Source: Thiohalocapsa sp963704155 (GTDB lineage Bacteria > Pseudomonadota > Gammaproteobacteria > Chromatiales > Chromatiaceae). From it: 64,000 bases of DNA. A program made the translations under genes and the position numbers. Shown here one piece after another: positions 1-9,485 of the stretch. Numbering within the stretch: the first letter of the stretch is position 1; every line of letters starts with the position of its first letter. Location of the stretch: NCBI GenBank assembly GCA_963704155.1, contig CAVPHF010000013.1:62001-126000 (forward strand), given 5' to 3'. The notes below the pieces were generated by a model. It was not told the origin of the DNA and did not search any database. It saw only the letters and a program-made list of their open reading frames with translations.

Positions 1-536
1 CCGGGCGTGTCGCCGTCGAAGGTGAATGCCTTGACACCAAGTGCACCTGCACCAGCGCCGCCGCAGCGGTTCAGATCGGACAGCTCGGCCATCTGGTCTT
101 GCGCCAGCGCCTTGGTCGGAAACAAGTACAGTGCCTTGGCACCTTCAGACAGCACCGCATCGAGCACCGGCAGGTTGTAGCACAGCGTCTTGCCCGAGGC
201 CGTCGGCGTGGCGACCACCAGATGCCGGCCGGCACGCGCAATCTCCCAGGCCGCACGCTGGTGGCTGTAGAGCCGCTGCATGCCGCGTGCGGCCAGGACT
301 TGGCGCAGCCGCGGGTGCATGTCGGGCGGTAAGTCCGCATAGCGCGCCGCGAGCGCCGGTGTCGCAAGCTCGCCGGTGATGCGGTCCGCGTACCGGCCTC
401 TGAGCCCCTTCAGCAAAGGTTCCACACGCTCATCACTGGCGTCGGCTACGTCCACATCGGCGCCGTCAGGTCCGGCCTGACGGCCAGCCTGGGCCGGAAT
501 CTCGCCAGCCTGCGCCAGCACTTCGACCGTCATCAT
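1..536 (-). CDS. DEAD/DEAH-box helicase, DUF1998/YprA type (N-terminal part)
   Basis: This is the first 178 codons of a superfamily 2 ATP-dependent helicase; the gene continues past the left edge. After about 85 variable residues comes a Q-motif-like stretch (YSHQRAAWEIARAG), followed by the Walker A segment ATPTASGKTLCYNLP and the motif Ia-like LFPTKALAQDQ. This spacing and wording match the YprA/MrfA-like helicases that carry a C-terminal DUF1998 zinc domain, which lies outside the window. The start is the first of two adjacent ATG codons. Helicase assignment is firm; the subfamily is inferred from the N-terminal motifs alone. Confidence 0.85.
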   Translation of the reverse strand, partial: MMTVEVLAQAGEIPAQAGRQAGPDGADVDVADASDERVEPLLKGLRGRYADRITGELATPALAARYADLPPDMHPRLRQVLAARGMQRLYSHQRAAWEIARAGRHLVVATPTASGKTLCYNLPVLDAVLSEGAKALYLFPTKALAQDQMAELSDLNRCGGAGAGALGVKAFTFDGDTP

Positions 537-636
537 CTACCCCCGTTGTCAGCTCGACCGAGCTTAATGCCGGGGGTGACTCAAAACCTGAGCCCGCGGA
601 GAAAATACCGCGCTGCCATTCCGAGGCACCAGGACG

Positions 637-3315
637 TCAAAGGACCTTCGAGACGAGCTTCAGGCTCGGGTCGTGCTTGTCCGTCTCGATCCGGAAGCCG
701 AGCGACTTGACCAGCGCGAGCATGCGCGTATTCGCCGTCAGCACCTCGCCGTCCATGATCCGCAGCCCCTTGTGGCGGGCATTCTGCATCAGCGAGCGCA
801 TTAACCGCGCGCCGACGCCGCGCCCGCGCAGCGCATCGGAGACGACGATGGCAAATTCGCAGGTATCGCCGCCCGGACGCGACATGTAACGCGCGACGCC
901 GACCTGCATCTCTCTATTGTCCTGTTGCAGGACGCCGATCAGCGCCATCTCGCGGTCGTAGTCGATTTGCGTGAAGCGCACCAACATCTCCGGCGTCAAT
1001 TCCTTAATCGCCTGCATGAAGCGGAAATATTTTGACTGCTCCGAGAGACCGCGAATGAACTCCTGCTCCAATTCGGCATCCTCGGGCCGGATCGGACGGA
1101 TGATCAGATCGGTGCCATCCGGCAGCGGAACCCGCTCGATCAGGTGCTGCGGGTAGGGATGGATGGCCATGTGCCCATAGAGGGATTGCTGCGGCGGGCG
1201 ATAGTCGACGCGAACGCGGGCGTCCACCGCGATCACGTCCAAGTCGTTGCCGATCAACGGATTGATCTCCATCTCGATGACCTCAGGGAGTTCGCAGACC
1301 ATCTCTGAGACGCGTTGGAGGATACGCGCCAGCGCCTGTCGGTTCATCGGCGGCATGTTGGAGAAGGCGCCCATCAGACTTGCCACCCGCGTATGTTCGA
1401 TCATCGTCTGTATGATGAACGCGTTCAGCGGCGGCATCCCGAGTGACCGGTCGGCCAGTACCTCCATGTCCGTGCCTCCGGCACCGAAGCTAATCACGGG
1501 CCCGAACACCGGGTCGCGCATGACGCCGACCATCAATTCACGCGCCGCGCGCGTCGGCACCATATGCTCAACCGTCACGCCTTCGATGTGCGCCTCCGGG
1601 CGTAACTTGGCGGCACGTTCAGTCAACTCGGCGTAGGCACGCCGAACCAGTTGGGCATCGTTGATATTGAGACGCACCCCATCGACTTCCGACTTGTGTT
1701 CGATATCGTGTGAGCTGATCTTCATCACGACCGGGAAGCCAAACGCCTGCGCCGCCATTAATGCTTCATTCGGGCTGCGCGCCAGCACCGCCATCGTGCA
1801 GGGAATGCGAAACGCCGACAAGACCGCCTTGGCCTCGATGGCACCCAGCGTCTTGCGCCCCTCGGCCATCACGCCCTCGATGATCAAGCGCGCGCCCTCG
1901 ACGTCGGGCGCCATCTGATGCGACAAGGGACCGGGCGACTGCACAAGCAACCGCTGGTTGCGGCGATGCTCGACCAGATAGGACATGGCATCGATGGCCA
2001 GATCAGTCGAGTCCATGTGCGGGATGCCATGCTTCGAGAACAGTGCCTGCGCCTCGGCGACACGCGCCTGGCCCATCCAGCAGGTCAGCACCGGCTTCCG
2101 CGTCTTGCCGGCGGCCTCGATGACCTGCTCCGCCACCGCAGTCGGCTGCCATGTCGCCAATGGCGACAACAGCACCAACAAACTGTCGACGCCCTCGTCG
2201 GCGAGACAGGCATCCACTGCGCCACGGTAACGCTCGGCCGAGGCGTCGCCGATGACATCGACCGGATTGCCGTGCGACCAATGGTCCGGCAGCGCCTGCT
2301 CCAGTGCCGCGCGCGTCTTGTCGTTGAATTCGGCTAGCACCAGCCCGCGCTCCACGGCACGATCCGCGGCCATCACGCCAGGTCCGCCGCCATTGGTGAC
2401 AATGGCGATCCGGTTGCCGGGAAAGTGCCGACCCGCACCGAATACCTGTGCCGCCGCGAACAACTGCCAGAGGCGCTCGACGATGACACCGCCGCTGCGC
2501 GCCATGGCGGCACGAAACACCTCCATCGCACCGACATAACCGCCGGTATGCGACTTGGCTGCCCGAGAGCCCGCCGGATACCGGCCGCTCTTGACGACGA
2601 TCACTGGCTTCAGCCGGGCCGCCGCGCGCAGACCGCTCATGAAGCGACGCGCATCGCGGATACCCTCGACGTACAACAGGATGCAGTGGGTCTGCGCATC
2701 GATCGCGAGATAGTCGAGGATGTCGCCAAAGTCCACGTCGGCCGCGGCACCAAGCGAGACCACCGCCGAGAAGCCGACATTGCGGGGCGCCGCCCAGTCC
2801 AGCATCGCGGCACAGATGGCGCCGGATTGCGATACCAGCGCGACACTGCCGCGGCGGGGAAGATTGTTGTCGAAGCTGGCGTTAAGCCCGTGCGACGGAC
2901 GCATCACGCCGAGGCAGTTGGGTCCGAGAACGCGGATGCGGTTGCGCCTCGCCGCCGCGACGACGCGTTCCTGCAGCATTGCTCCGTGACTGCCGTGCTC
3001 GGCGAAGCCGGCCGAGTGAACGACAGCGGCCCTGACGCCATAGTCTCCGCATTGGTCCAAGATCCCCGGCACATGCTGCGCCGCGGTGGCGATCAGTGCC
3101 AGATCGACATGCTTGTCAAGCGCGGCAAGATCGTCGTAACAGGGCCGCCCGGCAACCTTGTCGTACTTCGGGTTGATCGCATAACAATGGCCCTTGCACC
3201 CGCTTGCGAGCAGGTTGCGGTAGACCATGCCGCCAACCGAATTGTCGCGGTCGCTGGCGCCGAACACGGCGACCGATTCCGGCACGAAGAGCTGGTCGAC
3301 ATCACTGAGATGCAT
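637..3315 (-). CDS. Bifunctional NDP-forming acyl-CoA ligase / GNAT acetyltransferase (Pat-like)
   Basis: 892 aa, close to the 886 aa of E. coli PatZ. Domains in order are a CoA-binding Rossmann domain (about 5-135), two succinyl-CoA-ligase-like flavodoxin domains (about 150-460), an ATP-grasp domain (about 490-710) and a C-terminal GNAT domain (about 735-885, with a GRGVGARLM acetyl-CoA loop). Pat proteins acetylate lysines, classically that of acetyl-CoA synthetase. The segment KSHTGG around residue 256 keeps the His that is phosphorylated in active ADP-forming ligases, whereas E. coli PatZ, as I recall it, has Asn there. The ligase half may therefore be active. A GGAGGG ribosome site precedes the ATG. 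The gene is divergent from a deacetylase-like gene. Confidence 0.93.
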   Translation of the reverse strand: MHLSDVDQLFVPESVAVFGASDRDNSVGGMVYRNLLASGCKGHCYAINPKYDKVAGRPCYDDLAALDKHVDLALIATAAQHVPGILDQCGDYGVRAAVVHSAGFAEHGSHGAMLQERVVAAARRNRIRVLGPNCLGVMRPSHGLNASFDNNLPRRGSVALVSQSGAICAAMLDWAAPRNVGFSAVVSLGAAADVDFGDILDYLAIDAQTHCILLYVEGIRDARRFMSGLRAAARLKPVIVVKSGRYPAGSRAAKSHTGGYVGAMEVFRAAMARSGGVIVERLWQLFAAAQVFGAGRHFPGNRIAIVTNGGGPGVMAADRAVERGLVLAEFNDKTRAALEQALPDHWSHGNPVDVIGDASAERYRGAVDACLADEGVDSLLVLLSPLATWQPTAVAEQVIEAAGKTRKPVLTCWMGQARVAEAQALFSKHGIPHMDSTDLAIDAMSYLVEHRRNQRLLVQSPGPLSHQMAPDVEGARLIIEGVMAEGRKTLGAIEAKAVLSAFRIPCTMAVLARSPNEALMAAQAFGFPVVMKISSHDIEHKSEVDGVRLNINDAQLVRRAYAELTERAAKLRPEAHIEGVTVEHMVPTRAARELMVGVMRDPVFGPVISFGAGGTDMEVLADRSLGMPPLNAFIIQTMIEHTRVASLMGAFSNMPPMNRQALARILQRVSEMVCELPEVIEMEINPLIGNDLDVIAVDARVRVDYRPPQQSLYGHMAIHPYPQHLIERVPLPDGTDLIIRPIRPEDAELEQEFIRGLSEQSKYFRFMQAIKELTPEMLVRFTQIDYDREMALIGVLQQDNREMQVGVARYMSRPGGDTCEFAIVVSDALRGRGVGARLMRSLMQNARHKGLRIMDGEVLTANTRMLALVKSLGFRIETDKHDPSLKLVSKVL

Positions 3316-3381
3316 CAGGCTGTGCCCTCCCGGGCGGAAAAGGTATTAAGCTTGTGACTTGGCCATGACCGGGGCATCGAG

Positions 3382-4314
3382 ATGAACCTAGCGTATATCT
3401 CTCACCACGACTGCGAAGGGCATCAAATGGGCGCGCACCACGTCGAGGTGCCGGAGCGACTGCACGCGATCAGCGACCGCATGATCGCCTCCGGCATGGA
3501 AATGCTGGTGACCCATTACGACGCCCCGAAGGCGACGCGCGCACAGCTGCTGCGGGCGCACGACAGCGACTACATCGACATGATCCACAAGGCCGCGCCG
3601 ACGGCCGCGGATGTGCTCTCCTGGGTAGACGGCGACACCGCCATGTGCAGCGGCACGCTGAACGCCGCATTGCGCGCCGCCGGCGCGGCGACGCTGGCGG
3701 TCGATCTGGTGATGAGCGACAAGCATCACGCTGCCTTCTGTGCGGTTCGCCCGCCGGGCCACCATGCCGAGCGGCACGCGGCAATGGGCTTCTGCTTCTT
3801 CAACAACGTTGCGATCGGCGCCATGCATGCCATCGACCGTTACGGGCTCGAGCGCATCGCCATCGTCGACTTCGACGTGCACCACGGTAACGGCACCGAG
3901 GACATCGTCGCCGGCAACGAGCGCGTGCTGTTCTGCTCCAGCTTTCAGCATCCCTTCTACCCAGGCACCGGAAAGGACTGCAAGGCGCCAAACGTGATCA
4001 ACGTGCCGCTGCCGGCGCGCACCGACGGCGACGCCTTCCGCGCCGCGGTGGAGCAGCACTGGCTGGCTGCGCTGGATGCATTCGCCCCGCAGCTGGTAAT
4101 GATCTCCGCTGGTTTCGATGGCCATCTCGAAGACGACATGGCGAATTTCAACCTGCGCGAGGCAGACTACGCCTGGCTCACAAAACAGTTGCACGCGCTG
4201 GCCGTGCGTCACGCGCAGGCGCGCATCGTCTCGTGCCTCGAGGGAGGCTATAACCTCTCCGCCCTCGGGCGCAGCGTCAGCACCCACATCGACGAGTTGA
4301 TCGGCCATGGCTGA
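3382..4314 (+). CDS. Histone deacetylase family amidohydrolase
   Basis: 310 aa, full length for a bacterial class II HDAC-like enzyme (acetoin utilisation protein / acetylpolyamine amidohydrolase group). These zinc enzymes remove acetyl groups from lysines or polyamines. Visible motifs are the catalytic His pair in RPPGHHAER, the FDVHHGNGT metal-binding stretch near residue 168, and a second metal Asp in SAGFDGH near 250; the closing EGGYN loop is present near 290. It is divergent from the Pat-like acetyltransferase with only 66 bp between the start codons. This suggests co-regulated acetylation and deacetylation, which is inference. Confidence 0.93.
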   Translation: MNLAYISHHDCEGHQMGAHHVEVPERLHAISDRMIASGMEMLVTHYDAPKATRAQLLRAHDSDYIDMIHKAAPTAADVLSWVDGDTAMCSGTLNAALRAAGAATLAVDLVMSDKHHAAFCAVRPPGHHAERHAAMGFCFFNNVAIGAMHAIDRYGLERIAIVDFDVHHGNGTEDIVAGNERVLFCSSFQHPFYPGTGKDCKAPNVINVPLPARTDGDAFRAAVEQHWLAALDAFAPQLVMISAGFDGHLEDDMANFNLREADYAWLTKQLHALAVRHAQARIVSCLEGGYNLSALGRSVSTHIDELIGHG

Positions 4315-4659
4315 GCCGGACAGACGATCGACGGCGAACGGCCCGAGACCGAGTTGGGCGCATTGCTGCACCGCAGCATAGGAGGACGCCACTGGAAACG
4401 CAAATTCGACAGCGTCTGGAGACGGACGCACTCAGACAGCCGTATCGCGTTGAACAGGGTTTGCACGGACTCGACCACCGGCAGCGCCGCATCTGAACTC
4501 CCCGCACAACGCCATCACCGCGGCCTTGTCGTCGCGCAGGTCCAGCGTCACCTTGCAACAGCCGCGGCAGGCGCCAACTGCGTCCAAGGGTGTACCGACC
4601 ACCGATCAACGCCACCATTAGAAAGCAACCAGATAGAAATCAACTAGAGGAGAACGATA
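4315..4659 (+). other. Gene-free stretch, 345 bp
   Basis: No convincing gene was found. A short minus-strand stretch around 4440-4560 reads as plausible protein (CRGCCKVTLDLRDDKAAVMA) but has no start, no ribosome site and no recognisable family. It may be a decayed fragment. The last 15 bases contain the AGAGGAGA ribosome site of the following gene. Confidence 0.4.
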
Positions 4660-5436
4660 GTGCACGCAACAACCCGCGCACTCCTGCTCGCGACACTGCT
4701 GCCGACCGCCGCCGGCGCCGCCATCCAGACGGAGACCGTCGAATACAAGGACGGAGAGACCATTCTCAAGGGCCACCTCGTCTACGACGATAGCCTCGAG
4801 GGCAAGCGCCCCGGCGTCATCGTCGTGCACGAATGGTGGGGCCTAAACGACTACGCGAAAAAGCGCACCGAGATGCTCGCCGAGCTTGGCTATGTCGCCT
4901 TCGCGGTGGATATGTACGGTGACGACAAGGTGACCAGCCATGCACCGGATGCCAAGGGCTGGATGCAACAGATCACAAGTAACGTCGATGCCTGGCGTGC
5001 CCGCGCCCAGGCGGGTCTGGACGTGCTCAAGAGCAGCGAGCGGGTGGATGTCGATAAGCTCGCCGCCATCGGTTACTGCTTTGGCGGTGCCACGGTCATG
5101 CAGATGGCCTACGCGGGCGCCGACCTCGACGCCGTCGTCAGCTTCCACGGCTCACTGCCGCCGGCACCCGAGGGCGCTGAGATCGAGGCCAGCATCCTCG
5201 CCGCACACGGCTCAGCCGATAGCTTCGTGCCGTCGGAGACGGTCGATGCCTTCGAGCAATCATTGAACGCGGCTGACGCAGATTGGCAACTGGTCGTCTA
5301 CGGCGGTGCGCGCCACGGCTTCACGAACCCCGGCGCCGGCGACTACGGCATGGATAATCTAGAGTATGACGCCGAGGCCGACCAGCGTTCCTGGGCCCTG
5401 ATGCAGGGCTTTCTCGACGAGGCATTGGCCGACTGA
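4660..5436 (+). CDS. Dienelactone hydrolase family protein, secreted
   Basis: 258 aa alpha/beta hydrolase with an N-terminal signal peptide (hydrophobic LLLATLLPTAAGAA, likely cut after AGA). The family's Cys-Asp-His triad is visible: nucleophile Cys in GYCFGGA, Asp in AHGSADSFVP, His in GARHGF. The Glu of HEWWGLNDYA corresponds to the residue that modulates the nucleophile in dienelactone hydrolase. The start is GTG, chosen because a strong AGAGGAGA ribosome site lies 7-8 bases upstream. Substrate is unknown; most chromosomal homologues are not linked to chlorocatechol pathways, and no such genes are nearby. Confidence 0.9.
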   Translation: MHATTRALLLATLLPTAAGAAIQTETVEYKDGETILKGHLVYDDSLEGKRPGVIVVHEWWGLNDYAKKRTEMLAELGYVAFAVDMYGDDKVTSHAPDAKGWMQQITSNVDAWRARAQAGLDVLKSSERVDVDKLAAIGYCFGGATVMQMAYAGADLDAVVSFHGSLPPAPEGAEIEASILAAHGSADSFVPSETVDAFEQSLNAADADWQLVVYGGARHGFTNPGAGDYGMDNLEYDAEADQRSWALMQGFLDEALAD

Positions 5437-5586
5437 CCCGCGACAGCGGCGCGGTCGCTTCACGCGCCGCGCCGCGCAGTGAGCACCCGCAACCCCGCTT
5501 CTCGGTTGTTACCGGCCTGCCGGCGATCGACCATCGCCCGATTGGCGCCAGAACCGACGCACAGCAAGCCAGACAAGCAGCAAGAC

Positions 5587-7020
5587 ATGCCCGCTACGGC
5601 CGTCCTCTGGTTCCGGCGTGACCTGCGCTTGAGCGACAACCCGGCACTCATCGAGGCGCTGGCACGCTGCGAACGCCTTATTCCGGTCTACATTCATGCG
5701 CCCCACGAAGAGGCGCCATGGGCGCCCGGCGGCGCGTCCCGCTGGTGGCTGCACCATGCCCTGAGCGCGCTTTCAGCTGATCTGGCGGGCATGGGTTCGC
5801 GCCTCATCGTCGCTCGCGGCGACAGCCTGCCGACGCTCCGCAAGCTGATCGGCGAGAGCGGAGCGACCTGTTGCCTTTGGAACCGGCTCTACGATCCTGC
5901 CACGGTGGAACGCGACACCGTCATCAAGCAGGCGTTGCGGCAGGACGGCGTCGTCTGCGACAGCTTTGGCGCGAGCATGCTGCTGGAGCCCTGGCTGGTC
6001 AAGACCGCCGCCGGCGAGCCGTACCGGGTGTTCACCCCTTACTGGCGACGCTGCCTGCCGCGACTGGCAGAGATCGGCTCACCGCTGAAGGCGCCGACGG
6101 CATTGCCGCCGGTGCCGGAGCACATCGCGTCACTCCCCATCGACGCACTCGAGCTGCTTCCACGTATCCGCTGGGATCAGGGGCTGCAACAGACCTGGCA
6201 GCCGGGTGAACAGGGCGCAGTATCCAAACTCCACAGCTTCCTCGCCGGCCCGGTCCGACACTATGGCGAAGGCCGCGAGTACCCCGGTGACGCGGGCACC
6301 TCGGCATTGTCGCCGCACCTGCATTGGGGTGAGATCGGGCCGCGGCAGATCGTCGCGGCCATCGGTGAACACGGGCTGGCCGGCAATGACGATGCCGAGC
6401 ACTATGTCCGCGAGCTGGGCTGGCGCGACTTCAGCTACCAGATGCTGTACCACTTCCCGCACACCCCGTTGCAGCCGCTGAATCCGAAGTTCGCGGACTT
6501 TGGCTGGCGCGACGACCCCGACGGCGCGCTGCTCGCCGCCTGGCAGCGCGGGCGGACCGGCATCCCGATCGTCGACGCCGGCATGCGCGAACTCTGGCAT
6601 ACCGGCTGGATGCACAATCGCGTGCGCATGATCGTCTCCTCGCTGCTGACCAAGAATCTGCGTCTCCCCTGGCAGCAGGGGGCACACTGGTTCTGGGACA
6701 CACTGGTGGACGCGGATCTCGCCAGCAACACCCAGGGCTGGCAGTGGAGCGCCGGCAGCGGCGCCGACGCCGCGCCCTACTTCCGCATCTTCAACCCGGT
6801 GCGCCAGGGCGAGCGATTCGATGCAAAAGGCGTCTATGTCCGTCGCTGGTGCCCAGAACTCGCGAGGCTGCCCGACAAGCTGGTCCACCAGCCCTGGCAG
6901 GCCGGACCCGCTTTGCTCGCGCAGTTAGGCGTCGTGCTGAACCGCGATTACCCGGCCCCGGTGGTGGATCTGCAGCAATCCCGCGCCGAGGCGCTTGCCG
7001 CTTACGAGCGGATCAAATGA
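5587..7020 (+). CDS. phrB: Deoxyribodipyrimidine photo-lyase
   Basis: 477 aa, the usual length for a class I CPD photolyase, which uses blue light and FADH- to split pyrimidine dimers. The N-terminal antenna domain starts WFRRDLRLSDNPAL. The FAD-binding half carries SALSPHLHWGEIGPRQI, the ELGWRDF motif, the GIPIVDAGMREL segment, and the ASNTQGWQW plus FNPVRQ signatures. The frame is open further upstream, but that extension has no ribosome site and the family begins at this ATG. It is monocistronic, with a terminator for the opposing gene downstream. Confidence 0.95.
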   Translation: MPATAVLWFRRDLRLSDNPALIEALARCERLIPVYIHAPHEEAPWAPGGASRWWLHHALSALSADLAGMGSRLIVARGDSLPTLRKLIGESGATCCLWNRLYDPATVERDTVIKQALRQDGVVCDSFGASMLLEPWLVKTAAGEPYRVFTPYWRRCLPRLAEIGSPLKAPTALPPVPEHIASLPIDALELLPRIRWDQGLQQTWQPGEQGAVSKLHSFLAGPVRHYGEGREYPGDAGTSALSPHLHWGEIGPRQIVAAIGEHGLAGNDDAEHYVRELGWRDFSYQMLYHFPHTPLQPLNPKFADFGWRDDPDGALLAAWQRGRTGIPIVDAGMRELWHTGWMHNRVRMIVSSLLTKNLRLPWQQGAHWFWDTLVDADLASNTQGWQWSAGSGADAAPYFRIFNPVRQGERFDAKGVYVRRWCPELARLPDKLVHQPWQAGPALLAQLGVVLNRDYPAPVVDLQQSRAEALAAYERIK

Positions 7021-7116
7021 CAAGTGTAATCCGGCATCGATGCGGGGCGACGCATCGCCGGTGTGCCCCCGTTTGACGCGAAGTAGAGGCTCGGCGCGGG
7101 AAAAACGACCGCGCGC

Positions 7117-7141
7117 AAAAAAGCCGCCCGCAGGCGGCTTT
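7117..7141 (-). terminator. Rho-independent terminator
   Basis: An 8-bp perfect stem (AAGCCGCC/GGCGGCTT) with loop CGCA, followed on the minus strand by six T. It sits between the convergent photolyase and the secreted 193-aa protein gene. It clearly serves the minus-strand gene and may also act on phrB transcripts. Confidence 0.85.
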
Positions 7142-7211
7142 GGGTGACCATTGTCTTTTGCGGTGCATCATGCAGCAGCCGGGCCTGGAGCATGATTCTC
7201 CGCCGATCGCG

Positions 7212-7793
7212 CTATTTGACCGTCACCTCACCGCTGATGACATTGCGGAAGGTCGCGACCACGCCATCGCCAACGGCCAGCTCGTCCATCAGGGCGGCGT
7301 CTTCGACCGGGAAGGTGCGCGTAGTCTCGGCGCCCTTGATGCTGACGGTGCCCGCGGCCTTGTCGATGCCGACGATCTTACCGTATAGGGTCAGCGTGTC
7401 CGTGATGGTGCCCGCTGGCTTTTCGCTGCCCGGCGCGCGTTCGGCATCGGTGCTGCCCTCGGCGCCCATGGCACCGGCATCGCGCCCCTTCTGCAGCTCG
7501 ATCAGTGCCGTGGTGGTCTCGGTGATGCTAACCATGTCGCCGATCTTGATCTCGTCGAGACGCTTGACCTCTGGCGGCACGTGCAGGACCTCGTAGCGGC
7601 CGTCGGCGGTCTTCAGCGTCATCAAGCGGGTGTCGGTATTGACCACCATGACCTCTCCGGAGATGGTCGTCTGCATTGCCTCGGCGACGACCGGCTCGGT
7701 GGTGAGGTCAACCTCGGCGTAGAGGGGTCCGATGGCAGGAACGACCAGCAATGCGGCTAAGGCCGCGGAAGGAATAAAAGAATAAGCTTGCAT
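7212..7793 (-). CDS. Exported protein of unknown function with two similar beta-rich halves
   Basis: 193 aa with a clear signal peptide (hydrophobic residues 7-24, cleavage near LYA). I do not recognise a named family. Two halves look alike: residues about 45-95 (ISGEVMVVNTDTRLMTLKT, then a valine/isoleucine-rich stretch) and about 132-190 (TLYGKIVGIDKAAGTVSIKG, then the same type of stretch ending in VGDGV). The pattern suggests two small beta-barrel modules of the DUF5666/OB kind, separated by a Gly/Ala/Glu-rich linker. It is probably periplasmic. It has its own terminator and 208 bp without genes upstream. Confidence 0.75.
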   Translation of the reverse strand: MQAYSFIPSAALAALLVVPAIGPLYAEVDLTTEPVVAEAMQTTISGEVMVVNTDTRLMTLKTADGRYEVLHVPPEVKRLDEIKIGDMVSITETTTALIELQKGRDAGAMGAEGSTDAERAPGSEKPAGTITDTLTLYGKIVGIDKAAGTVSIKGAETTRTFPVEDAALMDELAVGDGVVATFRNVISGEVTVK

Positions 7794-8001
7794 ATAACCG
7801 AGTCCTCAGGGTAGGCAAATAAACGCGACAAAGCCCCAGCAGGCTATACCGCACCAGCCTCCCACGCAAGCATTGCATGCCAATTCGCAATGCGCGCCGG
7901 AGGCCGTCCGTCGACGGGGCGGCAACGGACAACTGGACTCAAACCAGGCGGCCTTGGCCGAACAACCCTACTCCGAATCGAACTCGGCCAGCTGCGCCCG
8001 G

Positions 8002-9192
8002 TTAGAGTGACTGCCAAGGCACGCGCACCCAGCCTTCCATCAGGACACGGGCGCTGCGGCTCATGACCACCTTCTCGATGCGCCATGCGCCCTTGACCTC
8101 GGACGCCGCGGCGCCGACCTTCAGGCTGCCGGAGGGGTGGCCGAAAGTGACACTGTCACGGATTTCGCCGCCAGTGGCTCCACTGGCAACCCGGTTCACC
8201 AGGGTGCCCGGGATGACCGCGGCGCTGGCGATGGCCACGGCGGCGGTGCCCATCATCGCGTGGTGCAACTTGCCCATCGACAGAGCGCGGACGTTCAGGT
8301 CGATGTCCGCCGCATCGATCGACTTGCCGCTGGACGCGACATAGTCCTTGGGCGCCGCGCAGATGGCCACCTTCGGCGTGTGTTGCCGAGCGGCGGCGTC
8401 CGACAGCTCCTGGATCAGCCCCATGCGCACCGCGCCATGGGCGCGAATGGTCTCGAAGCGTTCCAGCGCCCGCGGGTCCTCGTTGATGGCTTGCTGCAAT
8501 TCGGTGCCATCGTAGCCAAGGTCTTCGGCCTTGAGAAAGATGGTGGGGATGCCGGCGTTGATCATGGTGACCTCGAAGCGCCCTACCCCAGGCACCTCAA
8601 GCTCATCAGTCAGGTTGCCCGTGGGAAACACGGCCTCGCCGGCATCAATGGGGCTGACGAACTCCACCGGCACCTCGGCGGCCGGGAAGGTCACGCCGTC
8701 CAGCTCGAAATCGCCGGTCTCCTGGACCTGGCCGTTGGTGATCGGCACATGATTCACAATGGTCTTGCCGATATTCTTCTGCCAGACCCGCACGGCGCAG
8801 ACGCCGTTCTCGGGGATGCGGGCGGCGTCGACCAGCCCGTTACTCACGGCAAAGGCGCCAACCGCGGCGCTTAAGTTTCCGCAATTGCCGGACCAGTCGA
8901 CGAAGGCCTTGTCGATGGACACCTGGCCGAACAGGTAGTCGACGTCATGATCCGGCTTGTCGCTCTTGGCGAGGATCACGGTCTTGGAGGTGCTGGAGGT
9001 AGCACCGCCCATGCCGTCGGTGTGTTTACCATAGGGGTCGGGGCTGCCGATCACCCGCAGCAGCAGCCGGTCGCGCGCCTCTCCGGGCACCTGCGCGGGC
9101 TCCGGTAGATCCGTCAGCTTGAAGAACACGCCCTTGCTGGTGCCACCACGCATGTAGGTGGCCGGGATCTTGATCTGGGGTGGGTGGGGCAT
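8002..9192 (-). CDS. prpF: 2-methylaconitate cis-trans isomerase PrpF
   Basis: 396 aa, the family length. PrpF isomerises the 2-methylaconitate made by AcnD so that aconitase-type enzymes can finish the methylcitrate cycle. The N-terminal signature ATYMRGGTSKGVFF is intact, and the substrate-loop GNCGNLSAAVGAFAV is present near residue 105. The ATG was chosen because homologues start just before PPQIKIPATYMRGG and an AAGAGAG ribosome site lies upstream; a TTG 33 bases earlier has none. It is the last gene of the prp operon, separated from acnD by a broken toxin gene. Confidence 0.95.
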   Translation of the reverse strand: MPHPPQIKIPATYMRGGTSKGVFFKLTDLPEPAQVPGEARDRLLLRVIGSPDPYGKHTDGMGGATSSTSKTVILAKSDKPDHDVDYLFGQVSIDKAFVDWSGNCGNLSAAVGAFAVSNGLVDAARIPENGVCAVRVWQKNIGKTIVNHVPITNGQVQETGDFELDGVTFPAAEVPVEFVSPIDAGEAVFPTGNLTDELEVPGVGRFEVTMINAGIPTIFLKAEDLGYDGTELQQAINEDPRALERFETIRAHGAVRMGLIQELSDAAARQHTPKVAICAAPKDYVASSGKSIDAADIDLNVRALSMGKLHHAMMGTAAVAIASAAVIPGTLVNRVASGATGGEIRDSVTFGHPSGSLKVGAAASEVKGAWRIEKVVMSRSARVLMEGWVRVPWQSL

Positions 9193-9221
9193 CTTGTGCT
9201 CTCTTAGTCCAAGGTCAGGTG

Positions 9222-9485
9222 TCAAAAGTGGTCAAGGTAGAAGCCCATAGCTCGGGCGGCACCCGCCATCACCGCATCGGCTGTTGCGAGACTTTGTGGC
9301 CCCAAGGAGTGGGCGACGGAGAGGTGCAGGGCATCCAGGGTTCGTAGCGGGTGCCCGGGGTAGCGGCCGAGTCGAATCCCTGCAGATAGGCGACGAATGC
9401 ATCGGAGCCCTGCTCGTTCCGATACCATTTCGCCAGCACGCTGGTTGTCCAGGTAGGCCGTGGCCGAAGCCATCTCAACGCTCAT
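9222..9485 (-). pseudogene. VapC-type PIN-domain toxin, frameshifted and internally deleted
   Basis: A PIN-domain nuclease remnant. The start reads MASATAYLD. The reading then shifts by one base into TSVLAKWYRNEQGSDAFVAY, and after about residue 45 it returns to the first frame as LRTLDALHLSVAHSLGPQSL and LATADAVMAGAARAMGF. The first acidic pocket (YLDTSVLAKWY) and the last (LATAD) are thus in different frames. The central 50 or so residues of a normal 130-145 aa VapC are missing. No VapB antitoxin gene is beside it. It lies between acnD and prpF, so it must be crossed by prpF transcription. Confidence 0.8.

Noticed and set aside
1918..3357. Plus-strand frames across the Pat-like gene (139 and 310 codons)
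   Set aside because: They are antisense to a well-supported multidomain gene and show no family features.
4277..4618. A 113-codon minus-strand gene after the deacetylase gene
   Set aside because: No ribosome site, no family pattern, and it overlaps the 3' end of the deacetylase gene. The composition is that of a shadow frame.
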